From the NCBI GenBank assembly GCA_963762885.1, contig CAVXNH010000037.1:166247-230246 (forward strand): DNA of 64,000 bases. Direction: 5' to 3'. The translations under genes and the position numbers were made by a program. The notes beneath the pieces were generated by a model, which worked only from the letters and a program-made list of their open reading frames with translations, was not told the DNA's origin and did not search any database. Shown here in pieces: positions 1-9,600 of this stretch (position 1 is the first letter of the stretch; each line of letters begins with the position of its first letter). The stretch comes from JASHVB01 sp963762885. GTDB lineage: Bacteria; Pseudomonadota; Alphaproteobacteria; Acetobacterales; Acetobacteraceae.

Positions 1-352
1 TGATCTGCAACATCGCCTGCGGCAGGGACTTGCGCGGAATGGCGCTGCCGGTGGCTTTCGCGCGGTGCCGGCGCAGCTCGCGATACATCCGCCAGCAGAC
101 CCAGAGCAGCAGCAAGCCGCCGGCCAGCAGCAGGCCGATGAGGGCCAGCAACTCCAGCGCGATGGTGCCCAGCGCGACTCGGATCGCCGTCGCGCCGGCG
201 ATACCCAGAATGATCGCCGGCCGCTTTTGGCGGGGCGGCAGCCCGGTCACCGCGAGGCCCACCACGACGGCGTTGTCGCCAGCCAGCGCGACGTCGATCA
301 GCACCACCTGTGCGAGCGCCGTCAGCTCGTGGATCAGCATTGCCTGGTTCAT
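1..352 (-). CDS. TerC/YjbE-family integral membrane protein, N-terminal part (runs off the window)
   Basis: About 117 residues are visible from an ATG at 352; the rest lies outside the window. The N-terminus reads as a first membrane helix followed by the family block LIDVALAGDNAVVVGLAV, then GLPPRQKRPAI, then two more strongly hydrophobic helices and a basic cytoplasmic stretch. The LAGDNAVV block is typical of TerC/YjbE (Alx/MarY-like) proteins, which act in the inner membrane and are linked to metal handling, for example manganese export. A second ATG at 340 is also possible; neither has a strong Shine-Dalgarno site. The gene is divergent from purB. The family call is good; the substrate is unknown. 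Confidence 0.75.
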   Translation of the reverse strand, partial: MNQAMLIHELTALAQVVLIDVALAGDNAVVVGLAVTGLPPRQKRPAIILGIAGATAIRVALGTIALELLALIGLLLAGGLLLLWVCWRMYRELRRHRAKATGSAIPRKSLPQAMLQI

Positions 353-504
353 GGGAGGGAAGCACCTGACGCAGACGTCATCGCGAGAATCGAAGCAGCG
401 CCACCCCTGCTCCGCTGCGGGCAATGACAGGTGTGGACGTGCTTGCCAAGCGCCGGGGCCGCGGTCTAACTGGCGCCTTACCGGCACAGCGGGACATGGC
501 AGCG

Positions 505-1845
505 ATGGTTCCCCGTTACACTCGACCCGAGATGGCCGCCATCTGGACGCCCGAGAACCGCTACCGCATCTGGTTCGAGATCGAGGCGCTCGCCGCCGAG
601 GGCATGGCGCGCATCGGCGCCATCCCGGAATCCGCTGCGCGCACCATCCGCGAGAAGGGCGGCGCGGCGCTGAAGGTGATCGGCCCGGCCGACATCGACC
701 GCATCGACGAGATCGAGCGCGAGACGCGACACGACGTGATCGCCTTCCTGACGTGGCTGGCCGACTCGATCGGGCCGGACAGCCGGTTCGTGCACCAGGG
801 CATGACCAGCTCCGACGTGCTGGACACCTGCCTGTCAGTGCAGCTTACCCAGGCGGCCGATCTGCTGCTCGCGGATCTGGATGCGGTGCTGGCGGCGCTG
901 AAGGCGCGTGCGTTCGAGCATAAGTTCACCCTGACGATCGGCCGCAGCCACGGCATCCATGCCGAGCCGACGACATTCGGTTTGAAGCTCGCCGGGCACT
1001 ATGCGGAGTTCGCGCGCAATCGCGCTCGGCTGGTGGCGGCGCGGGCGGAGATCGCGGTGGCGCAGATGTCGGGGCCGGTGGGCACCTTCGCGCTGCTGGA
1101 TCCGCGGGTGGAGGAGTATGTCGCCGAACGGCTGGGGCTGGCGCCGGAGCCGGTGTCCACGCAGATCATCCCGCGCGACCGGCACGCCGCGTTCTTCGCC
1201 ACGCTGGGGGTGATCGCATCCGGCATCGAGCGGCTGGCGACGGAAGTGCGCCACCTGCAACGCAGCGAGGTGCGCGAGGCGGAGGAGTTCTTCCATCCGG
1301 GCCAGAAGGGCTCCAGCTCGATGCCGCACAAGCGCAACCCGGTGCTGAGCGAGAACCTGACCGGGTTGGCGCGCGTGGTGCGGGCCGCGGTGGTGCCGGC
1401 GCTGGAGAACGTCACGCTGTGGCACGAGCGCGACATCTCGCATTCGTCGGTGGAGCGGGTGATCGCGCCGGATGCAACGATCGCGCTGGATTTCGCGTTG
1501 GGGCGGCTGGCGGGGATGATGCAGCGGCTGGTGGTGTATCCGGAGCGGATGCGGGCGAACCTGGAGAGTCTGGGCGGCGTGGTGCACTCGGGCGAGGTTC
1601 TGCAGGCGCTGACGCGGGCGGGTATTCTGCGTGAGGACGCGTATCGGATCGTGCAGCGTTGCGCGATGGCGACGTGGGAGAAGTTGGGAACGCCCGAAGG
1701 ACGCAGCTTCCGCGCCAACCTGCTGGCGGATCCGGAGGTGGCGGCGCGGATTTCGCCGGCGGAGGTGGATAAGGCGATGGACCCGGCGCTGCACTTGCAA
1801 GCCGTGGACCGGATATTTGCCCGGGTGTTCGGGGAGAACGGTTGA
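505..1845 (+). CDS. purB: Adenylosuccinate lyase
   Basis: Cleaves adenylosuccinate to AMP and fumarate, and SAICAR to AICAR, in purine synthesis in the cytosol. The protein starts MVPRYTRPEMAAIW, the usual PurB opening, so I place the start at 505; an in-frame ATG at 496 adds only three residues. The family signature loop GSSSMPHKRNP is present and complete, as is TSSDVLDTCLSVQL. Length is about 446 residues, in the normal range. The gene stands alone: upstream is a divergent membrane protein and downstream a convergent higBA pair. Confidence 0.95.
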   Translation: MVPRYTRPEMAAIWTPENRYRIWFEIEALAAEGMARIGAIPESAARTIREKGGAALKVIGPADIDRIDEIERETRHDVIAFLTWLADSIGPDSRFVHQGMTSSDVLDTCLSVQLTQAADLLLADLDAVLAALKARAFEHKFTLTIGRSHGIHAEPTTFGLKLAGHYAEFARNRARLVAARAEIAVAQMSGPVGTFALLDPRVEEYVAERLGLAPEPVSTQIIPRDRHAAFFATLGVIASGIERLATEVRHLQRSEVREAEEFFHPGQKGSSSMPHKRNPVLSENLTGLARVVRAAVVPALENVTLWHERDISHSSVERVIAPDATIALDFALGRLAGMMQRLVVYPERMRANLESLGGVVHSGEVLQALTRAGILREDAYRIVQRCAMATWEKLGTPEGRSFRANLLADPEVAARISPAEVDKAMDPALHLQAVDRIFARVFGENG

Positions 1846-1907
1846 CGAGGTTGGTGAGTGGTGCGGTCGGGACAGGGATCGTGCTCCTCTCGCAGCAGTA
1901 GACCGCT

Positions 1908-2318
1908 TCACGCGTGGGCGTGGGTCCGCCGGGCGATCGGTCCTTGCGCCGCCAGATCGTAAGAACGCAGCAGGCAGCGTTCCGAGATGTGCAACCTTGC
2001 CGCAACTACGCGCATCATCTCGATCGTCAGGCGGCGCTTGCGGTTCAGGATCTCCGATACGCGCCCACTGGCGATACCCAGGATTTCCCCCAATCCGGCG
2101 CGGTCGATGCCAAGTTCCGCCATGCGGATTTCGATCGCCTCGATCGGATCGGGCGGTTCTATCGCGTCATGCTCTGCCTCATAGGCGTCAGCCAACACCA
2201 TCAGCACATCCAGCCGGTCACCGTCCGGAGTCCCGGGTGCGCTGCCCCAAAGCCTGCGGATTTCAACCAACGCCTGCTGGTGGGAGGCTTCGTCCCGGAT
2301 CGGTGCGATGTCGTGCAT
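1908..2318 (-). CDS. higA: HigA-type antitoxin, XRE helix-turn-helix protein
   Basis: A 136-residue protein with an N-terminal part rich in acidic residues (LDVLMVLADAYEAEHDAI) followed by PIEAIEIRMAELGI and a helix-turn-helix with LGEILGIASGRVSEILNRKR. This is the layout of HigA antitoxins encoded after HigB: the N-terminal part neutralises the toxin and the helix-turn-helix represses the operon. It follows the toxin gene by 20 bp on the same strand, the toxin-first order usual for higBA. The ATG start is at 2318. Confidence 0.85.
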   Translation of the reverse strand: MHDIAPIRDEASHQQALVEIRRLWGSAPGTPDGDRLDVLMVLADAYEAEHDAIEPPDPIEAIEIRMAELGIDRAGLGEILGIASGRVSEILNRKRRLTIEMMRVVAARLHISERCLLRSYDLAAQGPIARRTHAHA

Positions 2319-2338
2319 AATGCGTCTCTACAAGGCCT

Positions 2339-2647
2339 TCAGGCCTGCTCCATCATTTCTGTTGAGCCGGTCTGGTACTCGGCATGGGTTCCGATCCACA
2401 GGACGAGAAAGCCATGACGAACGAAATCAACGACGCAGACAAGGCGATACCGGTTGCCCCGGATGTCGAAAATATACTTGCCATGCACCAGATCGACATT
2501 GCCGCCATAATCTCTCTTGACATCGGCATAACTCATCCAGCGCGCTGCCGAAACGATGTCGAACCAGGTCCGCAACGCTGACTCGCTGTCCGACCGGCCC
2601 GGCATCTCCCAGAATTCCCGAAGCTTTCGACGGGAAACAATCCGCAA
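2339..2647 (-). CDS. higB: HigB-type mRNA interferase toxin
   Basis: About 102 residues, matching HigB toxins throughout: it starts (M)RIVSRRKLREFWE, has LRTWFDIVSAARWMSYADVK in the middle, the core FDIRGNRYRLVCVVDF, and ends near WIGTHAEY. HigB cleaves mRNA on the ribosome and is held in check by HigA. I choose a TTG start at 2647 because a GAGGA ribosome-binding site lies seven bases upstream and because this start matches the family N-terminus exactly; no ATG fits. Longer upstream starts would add unrelated sequence. Confidence 0.88.
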   Translation of the reverse strand: MRIVSRRKLREFWEMPGRSDSESALRTWFDIVSAARWMSYADVKRDYGGNVDLVHGKYIFDIRGNRYRLVCVVDFVRHGFLVLWIGTHAEYQTGSTEMMEQA

Positions 2648-2939
2648 CAGGGCGTCCTCAACGCGACTGCTCCCAATATGGGAGGAGCAGGCGACCGCGT
2701 CAATCGTTCGCACGAAGCTCGCGGCGTGTCGGCGCGAGGCGGACGCCGCAATGGTGGCCGCGTTGCACCACCGTCGTGAACTATTCTTAACGCGACCTCG
2801 GGTTGCCTGGGCAGCCATTCGGGTATCCAACAGGGGCGCGACCGCGCGCGTTTGTGCCACCAACGGCTACGTGAGCGCGCACAGCATTCCCAAGCATCCG
2901 CCGTGGGCTTACGTCGGAGTGACTAACCGGAGGACTGGC

Positions 2940-3713
2940 ATGGCCTGGAGTGAGCAAGTGGCATTGGTGACCGGCGGCGCACGCGGCATTGGCCGCGCCA
3001 TCGTGCAACGTCTGGCGCGCGAGGGCGTCGCGGTCGCGGTGAATTACGTCGCCCGTTCCGATGCCGCGGAATCGTTGCTGAACGAGATCGAAGCGGCGGG
3101 CGGCCAGGCGATTGCCATCGCCGCCGACGTGTCGGATGACGCGGCGGTCGAGGCGATGGTGGACCGCGTCCACGCGGAACTCGGACCTGTCACCATCCTG
3201 GTGAACAATGCCGGCGTGTCCCATCCGGCCACGCTGGAAACTTACGATCGCGAGCGGCTGGCACGCATGCGGCAGGTCAATGCCGACGGGGTGATCCATA
3301 CGACTTGCGCGGTGATGCGTAGCATGCGCGAGCGCGGCTATGGGCGGATTGTCAACGTGGCGTCGAATGCGGGCATTGGCACGTCGTTGCCGGGCAATGC
3401 GTTCTATGCGGCGTCGAAGGCGGAGGTGATCGTGTTATCCCGGCGCTTCGCGATGGAGCTTGGGCCGCACGGCATCACGGTGAACGTCGTCGCGCCTGGC
3501 TTCGTCGAAACCGAGATGTCGCGGCGCGACCGCAGCAAGCCGGAATGGGACGCGGTGGCGAAACAAATCGCTGCGCTGGCGATGACGGGGCGCGTCGGCA
3601 AGCCGGAGGATATTGCCAACGCGGTGGCATTTCTGGCGTCTCCCGATTCCGGATGGATCACGGCGCAGTTGCTGACAGTGGATGGCGGGCGGATGGATTA
3701 CATCGCACACTGA
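2940..3713 (+). CDS. SDR-family oxidoreductase, FabG-like
   Basis: A 257-residue classical short-chain dehydrogenase. The nucleotide-binding TGGARGIG motif is at residues 11-18, NNAG lies in the middle, the catalytic serine is in VNVASNAG and the active-site pair is YAASK. The C-terminus LTVDGGRMDYIAH is normal. A GGAGG site seven bases before the ATG at 2940 fixes the start, even though the open frame extends about 380 bp further upstream. It resembles 3-oxoacyl-ACP reductases but stands alone, without other fatty acid genes, so the substrate is not known. Confidence 0.9.
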   Translation: MAWSEQVALVTGGARGIGRAIVQRLAREGVAVAVNYVARSDAAESLLNEIEAAGGQAIAIAADVSDDAAVEAMVDRVHAELGPVTILVNNAGVSHPATLETYDRERLARMRQVNADGVIHTTCAVMRSMRERGYGRIVNVASNAGIGTSLPGNAFYAASKAEVIVLSRRFAMELGPHGITVNVVAPGFVETEMSRRDRSKPEWDAVAKQIAALAMTGRVGKPEDIANAVAFLASPDSGWITAQLLTVDGGRMDYIAH

Positions 3714-3794
3714 CGTTCGGCGCTGAATCGCTGTCATTGCGGGCCTCGTGGCGATGCGGCAATCGCCTCGAAATTGGGTGCCAACGCTGACGAA

Positions 3795-3913
3795 GCAAGC
3801 AAGCGTTCAACACAGATTTCACAGATTGCTCAGATTAAGTCACAGACAGAAAGAATTCTTGCTGTCGCCTGATCTGCGCAATCTGTGAAATCGGTGTTGA
3901 ACCCCTTGCTTGC
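3795..3913. repeat. Long hairpin repeat, CACAGATT-word class (copy A)
   Basis: Two arms of about 41 bp (3795-3835 and 3872-3913) are nearly perfect inverted copies around a 36-bp middle. Each arm starts GCAAGCAAG and carries the words AACACAGATTTCACAGATTG and CTCAGAT or its partner. It lies between a convergent-side SDR gene and phzF. There is no T-run, so a plain terminator is unlikely. Copy C at 50270-50396 shares its words. Confidence 0.9.
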
Positions 3914-4054
3914 TGTTTTGCAAGATGCTGTCACTCCTCGTTAGGAGTCGCCGGCCATGACGCATCGGTCCTCGTCGAAGCCGCAATTGCTCAGCGTGGC
4001 GCGCAACCCGGCCCGGGGCTATCGTCCAACCCGCAGCCTCGCGGAGCATGACCC

Positions 4055-4966
4055 ATGCCGACCTATGAGTTCGTCACCGTCGATGTGTTCACCGAACACC
4101 GCTTCGGCGGCAATCCGCTCGCCGTGTTTCCCGACGCGCGGGGGCTGAGCGACGCGCAGATGCAGGCCCTCGCGGGCGAGTTCAACCTGTCGGAAACCAC
4201 CTTCGTGCTGCCCCCCGACAACCCGCAGCACCATGCCCGGGTGCGTATCTTCACGCCTCGGGCGGAGCTGCCGTTCGCCGGCCATCCGAATGTCGGCACC
4301 GGCTACGTTCTGGCGCGGCGCGACCCCAACCCGCCGGAACACTTGGTGTTCGAGGAGATCGCCGGGCTGGTGCGCGTGCATATCCAGCGGGATGCCGCGA
4401 AGCAGATCATCGGGGCGCGGATTTCGGCGCCTCGGGCGCTGTCGATCGATGTCGCCATCCCCACGGACGTGATCGCCGCCTGCACCGGCCTGACCGAGGA
4501 CGACGTGCTGACCACCGCGCACACGCCGCTGGTGGCGTCGGTCGGCACGCCCTTCGTGATCGCCGAGCTGGCGAGCCTGGAGGCGTTGTCGCGCGCCAGT
4601 CCCGACCTCGGCGCGTTCCGTGATGCGGTGGAGCGGTTCCCCGGGATGCAGTCGCGGTTCGCGGTGCACCTGTATGTGCGGCTGGACGGCGATGCGACCC
4701 GGCTGCGGGCGAGGATGTTCGGTCCGCTGGTGGGCGTGCTGGAAGATCCCGCCACGGGCAGCGCCAATGCCGCGCTCGCCGCCCTGCTCACCTCGATGGC
4801 GCCGGGGGAGAACGTGGACCTGACCTACGACATCGCGCAGGGGGTGGAGATGGGGCGGCCGAGCAGGATCGTGGCGACGGCGCGGAAGACGGCGGAGGGG
4901 CCGGTGACCGCGACGGTTGCCGGGAGTTGCGTGCCGGTGCTGAAGGGGACGGTGGATTTCCCATAA
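4055..4966 (+). CDS. PhzF-family isomerase/epimerase
   Basis: A 303-residue member of the PhzF (diaminopimelate-epimerase fold) family. Visible family features are VDVFTEHRFGGNPLAVF at the N-terminus, the catalytic glutamate in FNLSETTFV, the AGHPNVGTGYVL block and the second-domain motif EDPATGSAN. These enzymes isomerise small acids; PhzF itself acts in phenazine synthesis, but most relatives have unknown substrates and no phenazine genes are present here. The start at 4055 has a CGGAG ten bases upstream. A palindromic repeat begins directly at its stop codon. Confidence 0.9.
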   Translation: MPTYEFVTVDVFTEHRFGGNPLAVFPDARGLSDAQMQALAGEFNLSETTFVLPPDNPQHHARVRIFTPRAELPFAGHPNVGTGYVLARRDPNPPEHLVFEEIAGLVRVHIQRDAAKQIIGARISAPRALSIDVAIPTDVIAACTGLTEDDVLTTAHTPLVASVGTPFVIAELASLEALSRASPDLGAFRDAVERFPGMQSRFAVHLYVRLDGDATRLRARMFGPLVGVLEDPATGSANAALAALLTSMAPGENVDLTYDIAQGVEMGRPSRIVATARKTAEGPVTATVAGSCVPVLKGTVDFP

Positions 4967-5125
4967 CCTCTCCCGCGGGAGCGGGAGAGGTCGAGACGCG
5001 AAGCGGCGAGGGTGAGGGTGATCGGGTCGGCACACGACGCTCTACCTGCTACGTGCCGACCCGATCCCCCTCACCCGGCGTGCAAGGGCACGCCGACCTC
5101 TCCCGCGCGCAGCGCGGGAGAGGTT
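4967..5125. repeat. Composite palindromic repeat, CCTCTCCCGC class
   Basis: A 159-bp element between the convergent ends of the phzF-like gene and the flavoprotein gene. It opens and closes with small hairpins CCTCTCCCGC...GCGGGAGAGG; inside, GGGTGAGGGTGATCGGGTCGG is mirrored by its complement, so the whole unit folds as one long inverted repeat. At least six related copies are in the window. Confidence 0.9.
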
Positions 5126-5127
5126 AT

Positions 5128-6681
5128 CTAATAGATATCCCGCTGGTAGCGGCCTTGGCGGGCTAGGGCGACGATCCAGTCGGTGACCTGGGTTTCGGTC
5201 AGTCCGCCCTCGGTGCGGGCGATGCGGCGCAGCGCGGCGTCCACGTCGCGGGCCATGCGGGTCGCGTCGCCGCAGACGTAGAAGTACGCGCCCTGCTGGA
5301 GCCAGCGCCACAGGTCGGTGGCGGCTTCCAGCATGCGGTGCTGGACGTAGATCTTATCGGCCTGATCACGTGAGAACGCCGTGTCCAGGCGGGCCAGCGT
5401 GCCGTCCGCCTGCCACGCCGTGAGTTCGGGGCCGTACAGGAAGTCGCTGGCGCGGTGCTGGTCGCCGAAGAACAGCCAGGCTTCGGCCGCGAATGCCCTG
5501 CGCGGCGCGCTCCGCCAGGAAGGCGCGGAACGGGGCGATGCCGGTGCCGGGACCGACCATGATGACCGGCGTGGCGGGATCGGTTGGTAGGCGGAAATGG
5601 CTGGTCTGGATGTAGGCCTGGATCGGCCCGGCCTCGGTCGCGCGGTGTGCCAGGAAGCCGCTGGCGATGCCGAGGCGCAGCCGGCCGCGGCGTTCTTCGC
5701 GCACCACGCTGACGCAGAGGTGCACCTCGGTTGGGCGTGACCCGTGGCGAGGAGGCGATCGAGTAGAGCCGTGGCCGCAGCGGCGGCAGCGACGCCACGA
5801 GGTCGGCCAGCCGCGGCCGTGCCGAGGGGAACGCCGCCAGCAAATCGAGCAGATCGGCGTCGGCGGGTTCGGCGCCGTCGGCACCCTCGGACAGCAGGCG
5901 GAGGGCGGCGGCGTGGCGCGGATGGGTGGCGGCCATCGCGAGCAGGTCGGTGGTGCGGTCCAGCGGGCGGGCAATGTCGAACTGGCTGGCGAAGGCATCG
6001 CGCAGGGAGCGGGCGATGCCGTCGGGACAGGGCATCGGCTGGTCGCCGTCGGCGTCCAGGGCGGCGATGCACGCGGCGACGAGGTCCGGTTCGTTGGGTG
6101 CGGCGAGGCCGATCGAGTCGCCCGGTTCGTAGGTCAGCCCGGAGTCGGTCAGGTCGATCACGACGTGGCGGACGTCCTTGGCCGAGCCGCGGTCCGGTCA
6201 GCGGCTGCGCGGACAGCACGCGGACCGGGGCGGCCGGAGGGTTTGGCGGGCGCCGGCTGCCGCCGCGGCGGCTTGGGCGGCGACCGGCGGGCGCCTCGGC
6301 GAGGAACTGCTTCAGCAGGCGCGCGGTGGCCTTGCCGCCGGGCACGCAGAGCGAGGTGGAGGTTTCGCGGCCCTCGGCGAGCGCCTCGGTGTAGGTCTGG
6401 CAGAGGTAGCCGCACTGGCCGCAGTCGAGCTGTGCGGTGGCGGCCATCATGCGGCGCGCGAGCGGACGGCCCTCCGCCAGCTTCAGGCGATCGGGCAGTT
6501 CCAGGGCGGGGTCGTGCCAGGGGAAGTCTTCCTCCGGCTCGGGCGTCGGCGCGGCGAGCGGTGCGCCGACCGACATGCCGGCGCCGGAAGCGCCGCCGTA
6601 GAGGCCGGCGAGGAAGCCGTTCAGCCACGCGCGCTGCGCCGGCGAGAACGGCGCATTCTCGGGGATCAGCGGTAGGTTCAC
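5128..6681 (-). pseudogene. Sulfite/nitrite reductase flavoprotein with Fe-S, FAD and NADP domains (frameshifted as given)
   Basis: The N-terminus has PFSPAQRAWLNGFLAGL, the segment also seen at the start of CysJ. Next comes a four-cysteine Fe-S motif (CGQCGYLC, then SLCVPGG), as in PF04060-type domains. The CysJ-like reductase half follows: LTYEPGDSIG, LYSIASSP for FAD, GPGTGIAPFRAFLAER for NADP, YVCGDATRMARDVDAAL and the C-terminal YQRDIY. There is no flavodoxin domain. Three frame changes, near 6195, 5742 and 5500, break the frame, but all segments are well conserved, so sequence error is likely. The start is a GTG at 6681, at the very edge of a repeat. Likely role: passing NADPH electrons to the NirA protein encoded just upstream. 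Confidence 0.82.
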
Positions 6682-6807
6682 CTCCCCTGCCTACGGCGGG
6701 AGAGGTCGGCGCGCAGCGCCGGGTGAGGGTGCCGCAAACAGCACGGTCCACTTCGCGGCACCCTCACCCGGCGCTGCGCGCCGACCTCTCCCACTTCGCG
6801 GGCGAGG
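6681..6807. repeat. Composite palindromic repeat inside the nir operon
   Basis: A 127-bp copy of the CCTCTCCCGC/GCGGGAGAGG class fills the gap between nirA and the flavoprotein gene. Its inner part uses the GGTGCCGC...GCGGCACC variant instead of ATCGGGTCGG. Its edge supplies the purine-rich GGGGAG before the GTG start of the flavoprotein. Confidence 0.88.
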
Positions 6808-6812
6808 TTTTC

Positions 6813-8587
6813 TCACGCCACCACCTCGCCACTCTGGCAGCGTTCGGACAGTGCGGCGTCCGATAGCCGCGCGGTGAACGCCTGGAAGGACTCCGCCGGC
6901 GACTCCCGTTCGCGCTGCCACGCCTCCAGCAGCGCCAGCACGCATCGGCGGCAGGTCGTCGAACGCCACCTTCGCGCGCACCAGCCGGCCCAGCTTTTGC
7001 TCCGCCCCGGCGCCACCGCCGACCAGCAGGTCGTAGCCTTCGACCTCGTCCTCGCCGACCTCGACCTTGGTCGCCGAGCAGGCCGATATCGGCGACGTAG
7101 TGCTGCGCGCAGGAATGGTGGCAGCCGGTGAGGTGGATGTTGATCGGCTGGTCGATCTCGATGCGCGCCTCCAGCCAGTCCGCCAGCGCCGCGGCGTGAC
7201 GCTTGGTGTTGCCGAGCGCGAACTTGCAGCCGGCGTTGCCGGTGCAGGCGACCAGCCCGCCGCGGATCGCGCGTGGCGCGCCAGTCCAGGCCCAGCGCCG
7301 CGATCGCGCCCAGCGCCGCGTCCAGCGCGGCATCCGGGATGTCGGTGATCAGCAGGTTCTGCCAGACCGTCAGCCGCAGCGTGCCGGAGCCGAAGCGGGC
7401 GGCGATATCGGCCAGGCCGCGCAGCCGATCGGAGGTCAGCCGGCCGACCGGGCAGACCACGCCGACATAGTTCATCCCCGGCTGCTTCTGCGGATGCACG
7501 CCGATATGGCCGTGCTTGTCCTGCGCCGGCCGCGGCAGATCGCGGCCGCATCGACCCGCATCAGCGGCGCGCCCAGCTCCTTCTCGACCTCGGCCAGGAA
7601 CGCCGGCAATGCCCATCCGGTCGAGCACGTATTTCAGCCGCGCCTTGGTGCGGTCTGTGCGGTCGCCGTGGCGCGATGAACGCGCGCAGGATGGCATTGG
7701 CGACGGGCGTGGCGTCGGCCGGCGGCACGATCACGCCGGTTTCGCGGGCGAAGTCGCGGTGGCCGGTGATGCCGCCCAGGCCGAGCCGGAAATACACCCC
7801 CGGCGCGACGCCGAACCCGTCCGCCACCTGCACCGCGGTGAACGCGATGTCGTTGGTGTCTTCCAGCACCACGACGCGGCCGCCGCCGTCGAAGGCGATG
7901 TTGAACTTGCGCGGCAGACCGTAGAGTTCGCGATGGTGCAGGATGAAGTGGTGCAGTTCGCGGGCGTAGCGGGCGTGTGTCGATCAGCTCCTGGGGGTCG
8001 ATGCCGGCGGTGGGACTGCCGGTGACGTTGCGGATGTTGTCGGCGCCGGCGCCGCGCGAGGTCAGCCCCAATTCGCTCAGCCGCAGCAGCACCTCCGGCG
8101 CGTTGCGCGCGGGGATTTCGCGCAGTTGCAGGTTGGCGCGGGTGGTGACGTCGGCGTAGCCGCCGGCCAGGTCGTCGGCCATGTCGGCGATGCCGCGCAA
8201 CTGGTGCGCGCTCAGGATGCCGTCGGGAATGCGCAGCCGGCACATGAACGCGTCCTGCGCCGGCGCGACATAGAACAGGCCATGGAACTTGGTCAGGAAG
8301 ACATCGAGCCCCTTGGGAAATTTTCCGTCCGCCGCCAGCGCCGCGATTTCGTCGAAACCGATCCAGCGGATGCTTCTTCCGCTTCGCCTGCTCCTCCGGC
8401 GTCAGTTTCCACCCGCCGCCACCGTGCGGTCCTGCGCGGCTCGGTTGATGTCGGCGGGGTCAGCGGCCGGCGCGGCCTCACCAGGCGGGGCCAGCGGCAG
8501 GCCGAGCGCCGCACGCCGCGCCTCCACCCCCGCCATGAACCCTTTCAGGTATTCCTGCTGCTCCCCGGAGAACGGCGCGTCCGTCAT
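6813..8587 (-). pseudogene. nirA: NirA-family siroheme nitrite/sulfite reductase (frameshifted as given)
   Basis: Family pieces occur in order across the three minus-strand frames: PFSGEQQEYLKGFMAGV at the start, LTPEEQAKRKKHPLDRF, ANLQLREIPARNAPEVLLRL, NVTGSPTAGIDPQELIDT, FNIAFDGGG, ARLKYVLDRMG, then the cluster cysteines in CTGNAGCKFALGNTKRH and TGCHHSCAQHYVADIGLLG. These bind the [4Fe-4S]-siroheme centre that reduces nitrite to ammonia, or sulfite to sulfide. At least six frame changes are needed (for example near 8408, 7975, 7672, 7530, 7265 and 7070). The catalytic residues are kept, which argues for assembly error. The ATG at 8587 overlaps the nirC stop as ATGA, so translation is coupled. 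Confidence 0.85.
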
Positions 8588-9418
8588 TCAGCCGCGGTCT
8601 CCACGCCGGCCGGCAAGCGAGCGGCGGCGGGGGCGGTGCGGCCATAGGTGACGTACAGCGCCAGGCCGGTGAACAGCAGGCCGCCGACCAGGTTGCCGAG
8701 CGTGACGGGGATCTGGTTCCACACCCACCATCTGCACCAGCGACACCTTGGCGCCCAGCAGCATGCCGGCGGGGATGACGAACATGTTGACCACGGAATG
8801 CTCGAAGCCCTGGGCGAAGAACATCAGGATCGGCATCCAGGCGCCGGCGATGCGGCCGATGGTCGAGGTCGAGCTCATCGCCATGACCACGCCGAAGCAG
8901 ACCATCCAGTTGCACAGGATCGCCTTGACGAAGACGGTCAGCATGCCGGCGGCGCCGAACTGCGCGTAGCCGATGGTCTTCGCTTCGGCGGCCTTGATCA
9001 GGAAAGCGGCGAGGCCGGCCGGCTCGATGCGCCAGGCGTCGGTCAGGGCGATCACCAGCAGCAGGGCGTAGAACATGCTGCCGATCAGGTTGCCGAGGAA
9101 CACCCAGGACCAGTTGGCGAGGACCGTGCCGAGCGTGGCCTGCTGCCGCAGGGCGGCCAGCGGCAGCAGGCGAAGCTGCCGGTCACCAGTTCCAGCCCGA
9201 GCAAGACGATCATGACGAAGCCGACCGGGAAGATCACCGCGCCTACGATCGGCTGGCCGGTCTGCACTGTCGGCGCCGAGAGCGAGGCTGGTGGCGAACC
9301 CCAAGAGGGCCCCGGACAGGAAGCCTCGGACCAGCAGATCGAACGGTCCAAGCTGCGCCTTGGCGGCGCCGGCCTGGATCATGGTGGCGACGATATCCGG
9401 CGGCTTGACGGAGTCCAT
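8584..9418 (-). pseudogene. nirC: Formate/nitrite transporter family protein (frameshifted as given)
   Basis: A FocA/NirC-type inner-membrane channel, about 275 residues when the frames are joined. It starts MDSVKPPDIVATMIQAGAAK at an ATG (9418) with AAGGA seven bases upstream. Several transmembrane segments are clear, as are the family blocks ANWSWVFLGNLIGS, AILCNWMVCFGVVMA and FEHSVVNMFVIPAGMLLGA. Three frame changes (near 9285, 9175 and 8725) interrupt it; the last family block, NQIPVTLGNLVGGLLF, is in another frame. It is first in the operon and probably brings in nitrite for the NirA protein. Confidence 0.82.
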
Positions 9419-9600
9419 GTGGTGATCCTTGGGCAATCAGCGTTGGCCTAGCGCGGAGCAACGGCTGTGCCAAGGCTGCCACCGGCATAATTCGCTGAAT
9501 ATCGAGGCATTATGTCAGGACGACCTTCGGAGTTCTGCTTAATAATTGCGCGATTTGCCTAGTTTTCACCCGATGATCGGCAGTCCTGCGGCCCAACCCC

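Noticed and set aside
835..2005. Long antisense frames across purB
   Set aside because: Typical of high-GC codon bias; composition is Arg/His-rich and lacks any domain.
3957..4148. A 63-codon frame with a TAGGAG site before the phzF-like gene
   Set aside because: It overlaps the start of the real gene in another frame, and its composition fits a shadow frame.
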